Source: Thalassospira sp. MCCC 1A01428 (GTDB lineage: Bacteria > Pseudomonadota > Alphaproteobacteria > Rhodospirillales > Thalassospiraceae). From it: 44,960 nt of DNA. The translations under genes were made by a program, and so were the position numbers. How positions within the stretch are numbered: the stretch's first letter is position 1; each line of letters begins with the position of its first letter. Positions 7,213 to 15,875 of the stretch are shown one piece after another. The stretch covers positions 1-44,960 of the forward strand of contig NZ_JFJZ01000039.1 in NCBI RefSeq assembly GCF_002115825.1, given 5' to 3'. The notes beneath the pieces were generated by a model. The model saw nothing but the letters and a program-made list of their open reading frames with translations, was not told the DNA's origin and did not search any database.

Positions 7213-8711
7213 AGATTAACGCCCTTCGATTACACGAAACCGATAACGTCCTGATCGCCCTTTTGCCCTTGCTGGCGGGCGACGTATCGACACCTGGCAT
7301 TACCACTGCCCAAGACATTGGCGCGGGGCACAAATTTGCCGCGTGCGATATCAAACTTGGCGACCAGATTGTTAAATACGGTCAGGTCATTGGTGTTGCG
7401 ACGGCCGACATTGCAACGGGTTGTCTGGTCCATAGCCATAATCTGGCAATGGGCGATGCCCGTCTGGGTGCCGGTAAAGCCGACACACCAACCCTGCCCC
7501 GCCCGACGCGCGACACCTTTATGGGATATCGCCGTAAAAATGGCCGGGTCGGCACACGCAACTATATTGGCATTGTTTCCACGGTAAACTGTTCGGCCAC
7601 GGTATGCCGCGCCATTGCCGAGGCCGCCACCCGTACTCTGCTGCCCAAATACCCCGGAATTGATGGCTTTGCCCCGATTGTGCATGACCAGGGGTGTGGC
7701 ATGGTCAATCACGGCGAAGGCTATGACATTCTGGTGCGTACCCTTGCCGGGTATCGCGACCATGCCAATTTTGGCGGTGTTTTGCTGGTTGGGCTGGGCT
7801 GCGAAGTAAACCAGCTTAGCGCCTATGGTGAAATCGAAGACCCGGAACATGCGGCGCGCTATGCCAGCTTCAACATCCAGTCAGCCGCGGGGTCGTCATC
7901 AGCCGTGCGCAAAGCTGTCGAAATTCTCGATGGTATTGCCAAAATCGTCTCGCAGGACCAGCGCGAAACCTGCCCGGCTTCCGAACTGGTTTTGGGCATG
8001 CAATGTGGCGGGTCTGATGGTTTTTCCGGCCTGTCAGCCAACCCGGCCCTTGGCGTTGCCAGCGACCTTCTGGTTGCAGCTGGCGGCACCAGCCTGCTGT
8101 CGGAAACCCCGGAAATTTTTGGCGCAGAACATTTGTTGATCGCACGGTCCGACGCTCAAACCGGCGCACGCATTGCTGAAATGATCGAATGGTGGAAAGA
8201 CTACGCCGAAAAGAACAATGCCACCCTTGATAACAACCCTTCCCCGGGAAACAAACGGGGCGGCCTGACCACCATTTTGGAAAAATCGTTAGGTGCGGTT
8301 GCCAAATCTGGCCGGGCACCGGTTTCCGATGCCATTGGCTATGCCTACCCCGTGCGCAAACACGGCCTGGTCTATATGGATAGCCCCGGTTACGACCCGG
8401 TATCGGCCACCGGCCAGGTTGCCAGCGGGGCGAATATCATTGCCTTTACCACCGGTCGCGGGTCGTGCTTTGGCGCAAAACCGGCACCGTCGCTTAAGCT
8501 GGCATCAAGCAGCACGTTGTTTGCCCGCATGCCCGAAGACATGGACATCGATTGCGGCACCGTCATTACCGGCTTGCAAACCCACGAAGAACTGGGCCTG
8601 CAAATTTACAATACCATTCTCGATACGGCGTCAGGGACCAAAACCAAAAGCGAAGATTTCGGCTATGGCGACAATGAATTTGTGCCGTGGAAAATCGGCG
8701 CGGTTCTGTAA
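7209..8711 (+). CDS. uxaA: Altronate dehydratase, UxaA type
   Basis: An enzyme of 500 residues that removes water from D-altronate to give 2-keto-3-deoxy-D-gluconate; the family needs iron. Residues 1-95 form the small SAF domain, with KYGQVIGVATADI and the histidine-rich VHSHN. The rest is the UxaA catalytic region: GYRRKNGRVGTRNY, HDQGCGMVNHGEGYD, LGCEVNQL, GMQCGGSDGFSGLSANPALG and TTGRGSCFGAKPAPSLK carry the conserved cysteines and histidines. Both halves are fused, as in E. coli UxaA. The ATG overlaps the previous stop (ATGA). The product needs KDG kinase and aldolase, which are not in this window. Galactarate and sulfolactate dehydratases are relatives, but the upstream UxaB-like gene favours altronate. 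Confidence 0.92.
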   Translation: MKINALRLHETDNVLIALLPLLAGDVSTPGITTAQDIGAGHKFAACDIKLGDQIVKYGQVIGVATADIATGCLVHSHNLAMGDARLGAGKADTPTLPRPTRDTFMGYRRKNGRVGTRNYIGIVSTVNCSATVCRAIAEAATRTLLPKYPGIDGFAPIVHDQGCGMVNHGEGYDILVRTLAGYRDHANFGGVLLVGLGCEVNQLSAYGEIEDPEHAARYASFNIQSAAGSSSAVRKAVEILDGIAKIVSQDQRETCPASELVLGMQCGGSDGFSGLSANPALGVASDLLVAAGGTSLLSETPEIFGAEHLLIARSDAQTGARIAEMIEWWKDYAEKNNATLDNNPSPGNKRGGLTTILEKSLGAVAKSGRAPVSDAIGYAYPVRKHGLVYMDSPGYDPVSATGQVASGANIIAFTTGRGSCFGAKPAPSLKLASSSTLFARMPEDMDIDCGTVITGLQTHEELGLQIYNTILDTASGTKTKSEDFGYGDNEFVPWKIGAVL

Positions 8712-8756
8712 CCGGCCATTTCACGACACGCCCTGGCTTATAACGAAATAAAGACT

Positions 8757-8805
8757 GGCAGGTTTGCAAAATACGTTGTGAACCTGCCTTTCCGCCCGAA
8801 GGCGG
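8757..8805 (+). promoter_or_regulatory. Two hairpins between the uxaA-like gene and the TRAP operon
   Basis: GGCAGGTT (8757-8764) pairs with AACCTGCC (8781-8788). Right after it, CCGCC (8792-8796) and GGCGG (8801-8805) form a small tetraloop stem. There is no clear T run, so this may be an attenuator or processing signal rather than a full terminator. A GGGAGGA ribosome site for the next gene follows. Confidence 0.45.
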
Positions 8806-8866
8806 CAAAAACAATAATGATGATAATACAATCAACTACATCACCATCCGGGAGGAAACCCCTAAT

Positions 8867-9859
8867 ATGTTCTTGTCATTCAAAGCAATAATTCCATCTT
8901 CGGCGCTGGTTGCTGCAACCCTTGCCTTTGGCCTTGTGACATCAGCACAGGCGACAACGGTTCTGAAATTCGCTCATATCTATGATGAATCAACGCCTTA
9001 TCACAAAGTCCTGCTGAAGGCCGCCGAAGAAATCAAAGCCAAAACTGATGACCGCTATGAAATGCAGGTTTTTCCGTCATCCTCGCTGGGCAACGAAGAA
9101 GCCATCAACGAAGGCCTGTCTTTGGGCACCGTCGATCTGATTTATACCGGCCCGGCCTTTATGGCGCAAAGCTACCCCGAAATTGGACTGATCGATTATC
9201 CGTTTGTTTTTCGCAACTACGAACATTGGGATGCCTTCTGGAACAGCGACCTGCGCGATGAAATGGCAAAAGGTTACCAGGACGCCACCGGCAACGTGCT
9301 GATCACACATACCTATTATGGCACCCGGCAGGTCACCGCCAATAAACCGATTTTAAAACCGGCGGATATGAAAGGCCTTAAAATTCGCGTTCCCAACGCC
9401 CCGGCCTATACCCTGTTTCCCAAAGCAGTTGGTGCAAATCCCACGCCAATGGCTTTCTCCGAGGTTTATCTAGGCTTGCAGCAGGGCGTTGTTGATGCCC
9501 AGGAAAACCCGCTGCCAACCATCAAGGCGGGTCAGTTTTATGAAGTACAAAGCGACATCAGCCTGACTGGTCATACCATTGCCACCCTGACCACCCTTAT
9601 GTCAGGCACCACCTATGACAATATCGATGATGCCGACCGCAAGATCATTATCGGCATTCTGCGCGATGCCTCGGCCTCGGCCACCAAAGAAGTCCGCGAT
9701 CAGGAAGCTTCCCTGGTTCAGTGGTTCAAGGATCAGGGTGTAAAGGTTCATGATGTGGACCGCCAGCCGTTCATGGACATTGTTCAGCCTTTGCTGAAAG
9801 GCAAGGATATGCCGTGGTCACCCGAAACGTTCGAGCGTTTGCAGGCGATTGGCAAGTAA
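8867..9859 (+). CDS. TRAP transporter solute-binding protein, DctP family
   Basis: A periplasmic receptor of 330 residues for a TRAP transporter, which imports carboxylates using ion gradients. Residues 1 to about 29 form a signal peptide ending in SAQA. Family landmarks are LKIRVPNAP, with the arginine that normally pairs with the ligand carboxylate, and then PMAFSEVYLGLQQGVVDAQE, which is typical of DctP proteins. GGGAGGA lies well placed before the ATG. It follows the uxaA-like gene by 155 bases, with the DctQ and DctM genes behind it. Uronates and aldonates are common ligands of this family next to UxaA/UxaB enzymes, so a sugar acid is the probable ligand. That is inference. Confidence 0.94.
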   Translation: MFLSFKAIIPSSALVAATLAFGLVTSAQATTVLKFAHIYDESTPYHKVLLKAAEEIKAKTDDRYEMQVFPSSSLGNEEAINEGLSLGTVDLIYTGPAFMAQSYPEIGLIDYPFVFRNYEHWDAFWNSDLRDEMAKGYQDATGNVLITHTYYGTRQVTANKPILKPADMKGLKIRVPNAPAYTLFPKAVGANPTPMAFSEVYLGLQQGVVDAQENPLPTIKAGQFYEVQSDISLTGHTIATLTTLMSGTTYDNIDDADRKIIIGILRDASASATKEVRDQEASLVQWFKDQGVKVHDVDRQPFMDIVQPLLKGKDMPWSPETFERLQAIGK

Positions 9860-9884
9860 GCTGCTTGCCTTTGCCTGACCAGTG

Positions 9885-9918
9885 GGACGGATGGGGTGTC
9901 TCCCTGCTTCATCCGTCC
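9885..9918 (+). promoter_or_regulatory. Intergenic hairpin between dctP-like and dctQ-like genes
   Basis: GGACGGATG (9885-9893) pairs perfectly with CATCCGTCC (9910-9918) around a 16-base loop, without a T run. Such stems after binding-protein genes often protect the upstream mRNA and raise receptor levels over membrane subunits. Confidence 0.55.
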
Positions 9919-9948
9919 TGTCTTGCTGTTTGATGCTGAAGGTGGCCC

Positions 9949-10476
9949 ATGAACAACCTTTCAAGCGACAGTGAAATTGCCAAGGAAATTACCAGCCAGA
10001 TAGATGCCCAACAAACCGATATCAGCGATATTTCCTGGTGGGATGCACCGATATTCGCTGTGTTCTGGGCGTTAATTCTGGTTGTTTTCCTGCAATTTTT
10101 TTCGCGCTATGTACTGAATAATTCCATTTCCTGGACCGAGGAAATCGCCCGCTATTTGCTGATCGTGGTGACATTTTCGGGGGCTGCAATTTGCGCCCGC
10201 AAAAAAAGCCACATCTACCTGGATTTTTTCCACCTTTACATTCCCAAGGCCGCATCACGGGCCCTGTTTTTCCTGATGGATATTATTACGGCCGGCTTTT
10301 TTGCCTATGCCGCATGGTCGGGCGTTATGCTGGCAAACCGCATGGGCCGCCAGCGCATGATCAGTATTGATGTTTCCCGGTCATGGATGTTCTGGGCCGT
10401 TGTTATCTGCCTGGCCATTACAGCTATTGTCACGCTGGTCCGGGCTTTTCATTCGTTGCGGAGACCTGCGCCATGA
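9949..10476 (+). CDS. TRAP transporter small membrane subunit, DctQ family
   Basis: An inner membrane protein of 175 residues with about four hydrophobic segments, beginning near residues 30-50 (FAVFWALILVVFLQFFSRYV). The segment SISWTEEIARYLLIVVTFSGAA is split here by its conserved SWTEEIARYL part, which marks DctQ proteins, and KKSHIYLDFF follows it. A GAAGGTGG ribosome site precedes the ATG. The stop overlaps the DctM start (ATGA). It pairs with DctM to form the translocation unit served by the receptor at 8867. Confidence 0.92.
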   Translation: MNNLSSDSEIAKEITSQIDAQQTDISDISWWDAPIFAVFWALILVVFLQFFSRYVLNNSISWTEEIARYLLIVVTFSGAAICARKKSHIYLDFFHLYIPKAASRALFFLMDIITAGFFAYAAWSGVMLANRMGRQRMISIDVSRSWMFWAVVICLAITAIVTLVRAFHSLRRPAP

Positions 10477-11750
10477 GCCTGGCCATTATGTTTATTCTGC
10501 TGGCTGTGCTGCTGATATGTGGTGCACCGGTTGCTGTGGCCCTGGCAGGTTCATCACTGGCCTATCTGTTTATTGCCGGTATGCCGCCCATAACCATGCT
10601 GCACAACATGATCAACGGGGTGAACAGCTTTCCCTTGCTGGCCGTGCCGTTTTTCATCATGGCCGGTCATTTGATGAATACCGGCGGCATTACCGTGCGT
10701 ATTTTCAATTTTGCCCGCGCCCTTGTTGGCTGGGCGCCAGGTGGACTGGGCCATGTTAATGTCGGCGCCAGCGTGATTTTTGCCGGCATGTCAGGGGCTG
10801 CTGTTGCCGATGCCGGCGGGCTTGGCAATGTCGAAATTAAAGCCATGCGCGACGCCGGTTATGACACCTCATTCGCTGTCGGTATTACGGCAGCGTCCTC
10901 AACAATCGGGCCCATTATTCCGCCGTCATTGCCATTGGTTCTGTATGGTGTCATTGCCCAGGTATCGATCGGCCAGCTGTTTCTTGCCGGTATTGTTCCC
11001 GGCCTGCTGATGGCGGTTTCGCTCATGATCATGGTTGCCTGGTATTCGCGCCGTCGCAATTACCCGCGCGATCTGGCCTTTTCGTTTGGTGTTCTCGGCA
11101 AGGCCAGCAAGGAAGCCTTTTTACCGCTAATGACCCCGGTCATTATTATTGGCGGCATTTCCACCGGCCTGTTCACCCCGACCGAGGCCGCTGTGGGCGC
11201 GGTTGCCTATTCACTGGTTCTAGGCACGGTGATTTATCGCACCCTGACCATCCGTCATTTGCTGCGCGTCACCATGGACACCATCGAAACCACCGCCGCC
11301 ATTATGCTGATTGTCGGCGCGGCCGCGGTTTTTGCCTGGATCTTAACTGCCAACCAATCCGCCCAGCATCTGGCAAACTTTGTGCTGGGTTTCACCGACA
11401 ATAAAAATCTGATCATTATCCTGATCATGCTGTTGGTTCTGGTGGTTGGTTGCTTCATGGAAACCATTGCCGCCATCACCATTCTGGTACCGGTACTCTT
11501 GCCCGTGGCACATAGCGTGGGGATTGATCCGGTTCACCTTGGCATCATCGTTATTCTGAATTTGATGCTGGGCCTGTTAACCCCGCCGGTTGGCATGGTG
11601 CTTTATGTGCTGTCGCGCGTTTCCGGCGTGCGGTTTGAAGACTGTGTAAAGGCAACAGCACCTTTCCTGATCCCGCTGTTGATTGTGCTGTTTTTGCTGG
11701 CTTTCATTCCGCAACTCAGCATGGCACTACCGACCCTGCTATATCGTTAA
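10473..11750 (+). CDS. TRAP transporter large membrane subunit, DctM family
   Basis: An inner membrane transport subunit of 425 residues with many hydrophobic helices. The start at 10473 overlaps the DctQ stop in an ATGA. The reading frame extends upstream to 10383, but that part would overlap DctQ. Family landmarks include LLAVPFFIMAGHLMNTGG, the FAGMSGAAVADAGGLGNVEIK loop (conserved S-G-A-A/S-x-A-D) and ASSTIGPIIPPSLPLVLYG, which is the substrate path region, then FTPTEAAVGAVAYSL. A strong terminator follows, so the TRAP operon ends here. Confidence 0.94.
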   Translation: MSLAIMFILLAVLLICGAPVAVALAGSSLAYLFIAGMPPITMLHNMINGVNSFPLLAVPFFIMAGHLMNTGGITVRIFNFARALVGWAPGGLGHVNVGASVIFAGMSGAAVADAGGLGNVEIKAMRDAGYDTSFAVGITAASSTIGPIIPPSLPLVLYGVIAQVSIGQLFLAGIVPGLLMAVSLMIMVAWYSRRRNYPRDLAFSFGVLGKASKEAFLPLMTPVIIIGGISTGLFTPTEAAVGAVAYSLVLGTVIYRTLTIRHLLRVTMDTIETTAAIMLIVGAAAVFAWILTANQSAQHLANFVLGFTDNKNLIIILIMLLVLVVGCFMETIAAITILVPVLLPVAHSVGIDPVHLGIIVILNLMLGLLTPPVGMVLYVLSRVSGVRFEDCVKATAPFLIPLLIVLFLLAFIPQLSMALPTLLYR

Positions 11751-11774
11751 ATCCGGAAATCACCCGGTTTGCAC

Positions 11775-11812
11775 GCCACAGGCCCGCCTAAAATGCGGGC
11801 CTGTGGCTTTTT
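11775..11812 (+). terminator. Strong intrinsic terminator after the TRAP operon
   Basis: A perfect 13-bp stem, GCCACAGGCCCGC (11775-11787) with GCGGGCCTGTGGC (11795-11807), is followed by TTTTT. It ends transcription of the dehydrogenase-TRAP region. Confidence 0.93.
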
Positions 11813-11947
11813 GGCCTCTTCCCAAACTCCCCTTCAACTTCCCCATAATCGCGTCGCCCGCCATGTCGTCCCGGCATGGCAACCGTCTTTTGGGCGAACG
11901 CATAGTCATTCCATCCCGTTTGCTGACGTTTTTTAATCGCTTTACTC

Positions 11948-11971
11948 TTGACATATGACTTATGACATAAG
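11948..11971 (+). promoter_or_regulatory. Candidate promoter/operator of the first TctCBA operon
   Basis: TTGACA (11948-11953) is followed by the palindrome CTTATGACATAAG (11959-11971). It lies about 70 bases before the tctC-like start. The palindrome would cover the space below the -35. It may be the site of the FadR-type regulator encoded at 15869, but a good -10 is not obvious. Confidence 0.4.
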
Positions 11972-12041
11972 ATGGTGAGGTACCGGGAACAACCCGGACA
12001 AAAACACGCAAAAATGCGATATCCTTTCGGGAGGAAACAAA

Positions 12042-13010
12042 ATGAAACGGACTTTAGTCGCCCTTGGTGCGATTGCCCTTGCCTGTGCAAGTTTTTCCCA
12101 ATCAGCCTTTGCCAAATGGCCCGAACGGGCTGTTACCATTATTGTGCCATGGTCGGCCGGTGGTGGCACCGATGCCACGGCCCGTGCCGTTGCCCAGCAA
12201 CTTGAACAACGCCTTGGTCAGCCGTTTAACGTTGTAAACCGGACCGGTGGTGGCGGTGTTGTTGGCCATGTTGCCATCGCCAACGCCCCTGCCGATGGCT
12301 ATACGCTGGGCGTTGTAACCATTGAAATGACCATGTATGACGCACAGGGTATTCCCGGTGCGACGCCCGAAGATTTCACCCTGATCGGTCGTTTTAATGC
12401 CGACCCGATTGCCGTAAATGTCCGCGCCGACGCGCCCTATAAAAATGTGGAAGACCTTATCAAAGCCGTCAAAGCCCACCCCGGCGATATAAAGGCATCC
12501 GGGGCAAACCGGGGGGGCCTGTCGCATTTGGCCTGGGCGGGTTTGTTAAACACGCTTGACGTAAACCCTGACGCCAGCCCGTGGATCGCCTCGGATGGGG
12601 CCGCCCCGGCCATGCAGCAACTGGCGGCGGGCGCCATTGATGTTGTGTCAACATCCCCGGCCGAGGCACGGTCGCTGGTAGAAGCTGGCGAAGCCAAAAC
12701 ACTGGCCCTTGTTTCAAACGAACGCAGTGATGCCTGGCCTGACCTTACCACGACAACCGAGGCCTTTGACATCAACTGGTCGCCCCTGCCATTTCGCGGG
12801 CTGGCAGCACCCAAGGGCCTACCGGAAGACATTACAAATACCCTGTCAAAAACCCTGAAAGACATTACCGAAGACCCGGAATTCCGCAAATTCATGGCAT
12901 CCCGCGGGTTCTCAGTTGCCTATCAGAACAGCGCAGATTTCACCAAAACCGTCATGCAATCGCGTGAAGGGCTGGTGAAAACCATGCAGACCCTTGGGCT
13001 GGCGAAATAA
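12042..13010 (+). CDS. Tripartite tricarboxylate transporter receptor, TctC family (set 1)
   Basis: A periplasmic receptor of 322 residues. Residues 1 to about 24 form a signal peptide ending SAFA, and the mature part starts KWPERAVTIIVPWSAGGGTD, the usual Bug/TctC opening (P-x-[KR]-x-[IV]-x-x-[IV]-V-P-x-x-x-G-G). NRTGGGGVVGHVAIANAPADGYTLG is the next family block, shortened here as NRTGGGG and PADGYTLG. A GGGAGG ribosome site precedes the ATG. It is the first gene of an operon with TctB, TctA, an SDR, a FadR-type regulator and an RraA-like protein. Ligands of this family are mostly carboxylates; this one is unknown. Confidence 0.94.
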   Translation: MKRTLVALGAIALACASFSQSAFAKWPERAVTIIVPWSAGGGTDATARAVAQQLEQRLGQPFNVVNRTGGGGVVGHVAIANAPADGYTLGVVTIEMTMYDAQGIPGATPEDFTLIGRFNADPIAVNVRADAPYKNVEDLIKAVKAHPGDIKASGANRGGLSHLAWAGLLNTLDVNPDASPWIASDGAAPAMQQLAAGAIDVVSTSPAEARSLVEAGEAKTLALVSNERSDAWPDLTTTTEAFDINWSPLPFRGLAAPKGLPEDITNTLSKTLKDITEDPEFRKFMASRGFSVAYQNSADFTKTVMQSREGLVKTMQTLGLAK

Positions 13011-13030
13011 CGATAGGCTGGAGCATTACC

Positions 13031-13501
13031 ATGCGTATCGATGACCGCCTTACCGGCTTGATATTCGCCGTTCTTGGATGTGGGGTCATCTTTCTGGCAC
13101 AGCAGCTTCCCGCTGTGCCAGGAACCACCTTTGGCCCCAACCTGATGCCAACCTTGATCGGCATTGCCATGTTGGGCCTGTCGATCAGGATCATGATAAC
13201 CGGACTGCGTACGGCACATCACGGCCCATGGTTCGATATATCGGCATGGCACGGTCGCACACGCGGCATTATCTGCGCAATCTGGACCATGGCAGGCGTT
13301 CTTGTTGCCATTTACGCATTACCGGTTATCGGCTTTCCCATTCTTGGGCTGGTCTACACCATCGGGTTGATGCTGCTTTTGCACATCCACCTCGTTATTG
13401 CGCTGCCGGTTGGCCTGATCGTGATTTTGGGCTTGCAATATGTGTTTGCGCAAATCCTGTATGTTCCGCTGTCGGCGGGGCCACTTCCTTTGCCGTGGTG
13501 A
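13031..13501 (+). CDS. Tripartite tricarboxylate transporter small subunit, TctB family (set 1)
   Basis: A small inner membrane protein of 156 residues with about four hydrophobic stretches (for example LIFAVLGCGVIFLAQQL near the start and a long one near residues 85-130). The opening, DRLTGLIFAVLG followed by GTTFGPNLMPTLIGIAM, is typical of TctB. CTGGAG lies before the ATG. It is 20 bases after the receptor gene and five bases before TctA. TctB sequences vary widely, so position in the operon is part of the evidence. Confidence 0.9.
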   Translation: MRIDDRLTGLIFAVLGCGVIFLAQQLPAVPGTTFGPNLMPTLIGIAMLGLSIRIMITGLRTAHHGPWFDISAWHGRTRGIICAIWTMAGVLVAIYALPVIGFPILGLVYTIGLMLLLHIHLVIALPVGLIVILGLQYVFAQILYVPLSAGPLPLPW

Positions 13502-13506
13502 CAAGC

Positions 13507-15009
13507 ATGACATTTGAAACTCTCGCTACCGCCGCAAATATCGTTTTTCAGGCTCCGGTCCTGCTCGCCATTCTGGGCGGTGCGGTTTATGGCCTGTTTA
13601 TCGGGGCCATACCGGGCCTGACCGCCACCATGGCAACGGCCCTTCTGGTGCCATTAACTTTTTATCTGGACCCGGTGCCTGCCATTGCCCTGATCGTTTC
13701 AACAACTGCGATGGCGATTACTGCCGGGGATATTCCCGGTGCGCTATTACGGATCCCCGGCACCCCGGCATCGGCCGCCTATGTCGATGAATCCTATGCC
13801 CTGACCATGAAGGGCAAGGCCGAAACCGCGCTTAGCATCGGCATTTTCTTTTCAGCTTGCGGCGGGCTTGTCGGGGCGATTGTTTTGCTGGTTACCGGGC
13901 CACTTCTGGCCCACGTTGCCCTGATGTTTTCCAGCTTTGAATTCTTCTGGCTGGCAATGCTGGGTTTAATGACATCCGCTCTGGTAAGCAGCAGCGAGCC
14001 CGCACGGGGTTTTATATCCTTGCTGATCGGGTTGCTCATCGCAACGGTCGGGCTTGATGTCACCAGCGGCCAACCGCGGTTTACCTTTGGCTCAATCGAT
14101 CTTATGGGCGGCGTCAGCTTTATTCCCGTCATGATCGGCATGTTTGCCTTTGCCGAGGTTTTACGTGGCTTTTCGGCCAACGCATCATTCCCCCCGGCCC
14201 CGGATACATCACGCGCGCGCCCGTTTCATGGCATGGGCCGGTTGTTCATGCGCTATCCATTCAGCTTTTTGCGCGGGGCATCACTGGGCACGGCCGTTGG
14301 TGCCTTGCCCGGTGTCGGGGGCGATGTTGCAGCCTGGATCGCCTATGGCATGAGCAAGCGGATGTCAAAAACCCCGGAAAAATTTGGCACCGGCCACGAA
14401 GAAGGCCTGATTGAAGCCAGCACGTCAAACAATGCCGGGCTTTCCAGCGCCTGGATACCGGCCCTTGTTTTTGGCATTCCCGGCGATGCCGTTACCGCCA
14501 TCGCGGTTGGTGTGCTGTTCATGAAGGGCCTTAACCCCGGGCCGCGCCTGTTTGTTGAAAACCCGTCCATGCCCACTGCAATCATCATGACGTTTTTCGT
14601 CGCCAATTTGTTGCTATTCCCCATCGGGTATCTGGCCATCAAGGGGGCACGGCGGGTGCTGTCGGTGCCACGGGGCATTATCGTTCCGGTGGTTTTGGCC
14701 TGCTGCATTCTCGGGTCCTTTGCGATCAACAATTCCACCTTTGATATCGGCGTCATGTTTGTTGCCGGCATCGTTGGTTACCTGCTTGAAGAAAACGGCT
14801 TTCCCATTGCCCCGATCATTCTGGGGCTGGTTTTAGGGCCGGTTCTTGAACGCAACTTCATCATGTCGATGCAAATCGCCAATGGCGATCTGCTTGGTTT
14901 TTTTGACCGGCCAATTGCGGCAGTTCTGGGCGTTATCGTTTGTACGCTGCTGATCCTGCCAATTGCCCGTGCCATCTGGCGCGGTGTGGGCCGAACGAAA
15001 CATCCATAA
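13507..15009 (+). CDS. Tripartite tricarboxylate transporter large subunit, TctA family (set 1)
   Basis: The translocation subunit, 500 residues, with about a dozen membrane segments. The start ATG at 13507 lies five bases after the TctB stop. The open frame extends upstream through TctB but without support. The N-terminal GAIPGLTATMATALLVPLTF is the TctA hallmark, and the duplicated GTAVGALPGVGGDVAAWIAY occurs near the middle of the protein; both carry the G-x-x-P-G motif. EEGLIEASTSNNAG is another conserved element. It works with the receptor at 12042 and the small subunit at 13031. Confidence 0.94.
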   Translation: MTFETLATAANIVFQAPVLLAILGGAVYGLFIGAIPGLTATMATALLVPLTFYLDPVPAIALIVSTTAMAITAGDIPGALLRIPGTPASAAYVDESYALTMKGKAETALSIGIFFSACGGLVGAIVLLVTGPLLAHVALMFSSFEFFWLAMLGLMTSALVSSSEPARGFISLLIGLLIATVGLDVTSGQPRFTFGSIDLMGGVSFIPVMIGMFAFAEVLRGFSANASFPPAPDTSRARPFHGMGRLFMRYPFSFLRGASLGTAVGALPGVGGDVAAWIAYGMSKRMSKTPEKFGTGHEEGLIEASTSNNAGLSSAWIPALVFGIPGDAVTAIAVGVLFMKGLNPGPRLFVENPSMPTAIIMTFFVANLLLFPIGYLAIKGARRVLSVPRGIIVPVVLACCILGSFAINNSTFDIGVMFVAGIVGYLLEENGFPIAPIILGLVLGPVLERNFIMSMQIANGDLLGFFDRPIAAVLGVIVCTLLILPIARAIWRGVGRTKHP

Positions 15010-15056
15010 ACATTTTTCCATATATCCTGACGACCACATACAAGAGAGAAACGAAC

Positions 15057-15875
15057 ATGGTTGATATTTTCAGCGTCAAAGACAAAGTCATCATTGTCAC
15101 CGGTGGTCTGGGACAATTGGGTACGCAGTTTTCGCAATCCCTGGCCAAAGCCGGTGCAAAGGTTGCGATTTACAGCCGCCGTCCATTTGACCGCGACCAG
15201 ATCGCCGAAAAATTCCCCGATGTTGCCGACAATATCCGGGTTTACGTTGCCAGTGTGACCGACAAGGAAGCCCTGCAAAAAGCAACCGACCAATTGATTG
15301 CCGATTGGGGTGTGCCTGATGTGCTGGTCAATAATGCCGGGATTGATTCCAAACCCGACGGATCGGCCGAACAGAACGCCCCGTTCGAGGATTACCCCCA
15401 GCGGTACTGGGATGAAATCATTGATACCAACCTGACCGGGGTTATGCTGACAAGCCAGGTGGTCGGCAGCAAAATGGCCGAAAAAGGCCGCGGGTCGATC
15501 ATTAATGTCGGCTCGATTTACGGTATGGTGTCGCCCAATCAGGCGCTTTATGCCTATCGCGAAGAACGCGATGGTGTGCCGTTTGTAAAGGCGATTTCCT
15601 ATGCCGCATCGAAATCCGGCCTTTTGAATCTGACGCGCTATCTTGCGACCTATTGGGGTACCAAAGGGGTGCGCACCAACCTTATTTCATTTGGCGGGGT
15701 AAAAACCGCCAGCTTTGACAAGGAATTCATCGATGCCTTCCTTGATCGCGTTCCCATGCGTCGCCAGGCCGAGATTGACGAATATAATGGCGTCATACGT
15801 TTTCTTGCATCTGACGCGTCATCCTATATGACGGGATCAAACGTTGTGGTTGATGGAGGATTTACAGCATGGTGA
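15057..15875 (+). CDS. Short-chain dehydrogenase/reductase
   Basis: A cytoplasmic NAD(P)-dependent oxidoreductase of 272 residues. The start at 15057 lies behind AGAGAG; the frame is open further upstream but overlaps TctA. TGGLGQLG near residue 17 is the cofactor-binding glycine motif, VLVNNAG is the structural NNAG element, and NVGSIYG holds the catalytic serine. YAASK is the catalytic Y-x-x-x-K. The ending ASSYMTGSNVVVDGGFTAW is typical of classical SDRs. Gene context suggests that it oxidises or reduces the acid brought in by the TctCBA set, possibly to a keto acid for the RraA-like protein. The stop overlaps the regulator start. Confidence 0.9.
   Translation: MVDIFSVKDKVIIVTGGLGQLGTQFSQSLAKAGAKVAIYSRRPFDRDQIAEKFPDVADNIRVYVASVTDKEALQKATDQLIADWGVPDVLVNNAGIDSKPDGSAEQNAPFEDYPQRYWDEIIDTNLTGVMLTSQVVGSKMAEKGRGSIINVGSIYGMVSPNQALYAYREERDGVPFVKAISYAASKSGLLNLTRYLATYWGTKGVRTNLISFGGVKTASFDKEFIDAFLDRVPMRRQAEIDEYNGVIRFLASDASSYMTGSNVVVDGGFTAW

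Noticed and set aside
8792..8805. Small CCGCC-CGAA-GGCGG stem as a terminator
   Set aside because: The stem has only five pairs and no T run follows on the plus strand, so it is reported only as part of a hairpin pair.
10383..10472. Upstream extension of the DctM gene
   Set aside because: It overlaps the DctQ end, and the family start MSLAIMF fits the ATG at 10473 in an ATGA overlap.
13078..13506. N-terminal extension of the TctA set 1 gene
   Set aside because: The frame is open, but it overlaps the TctB gene almost completely. TctA homology starts at 13507, where an ATG follows the TctB stop.
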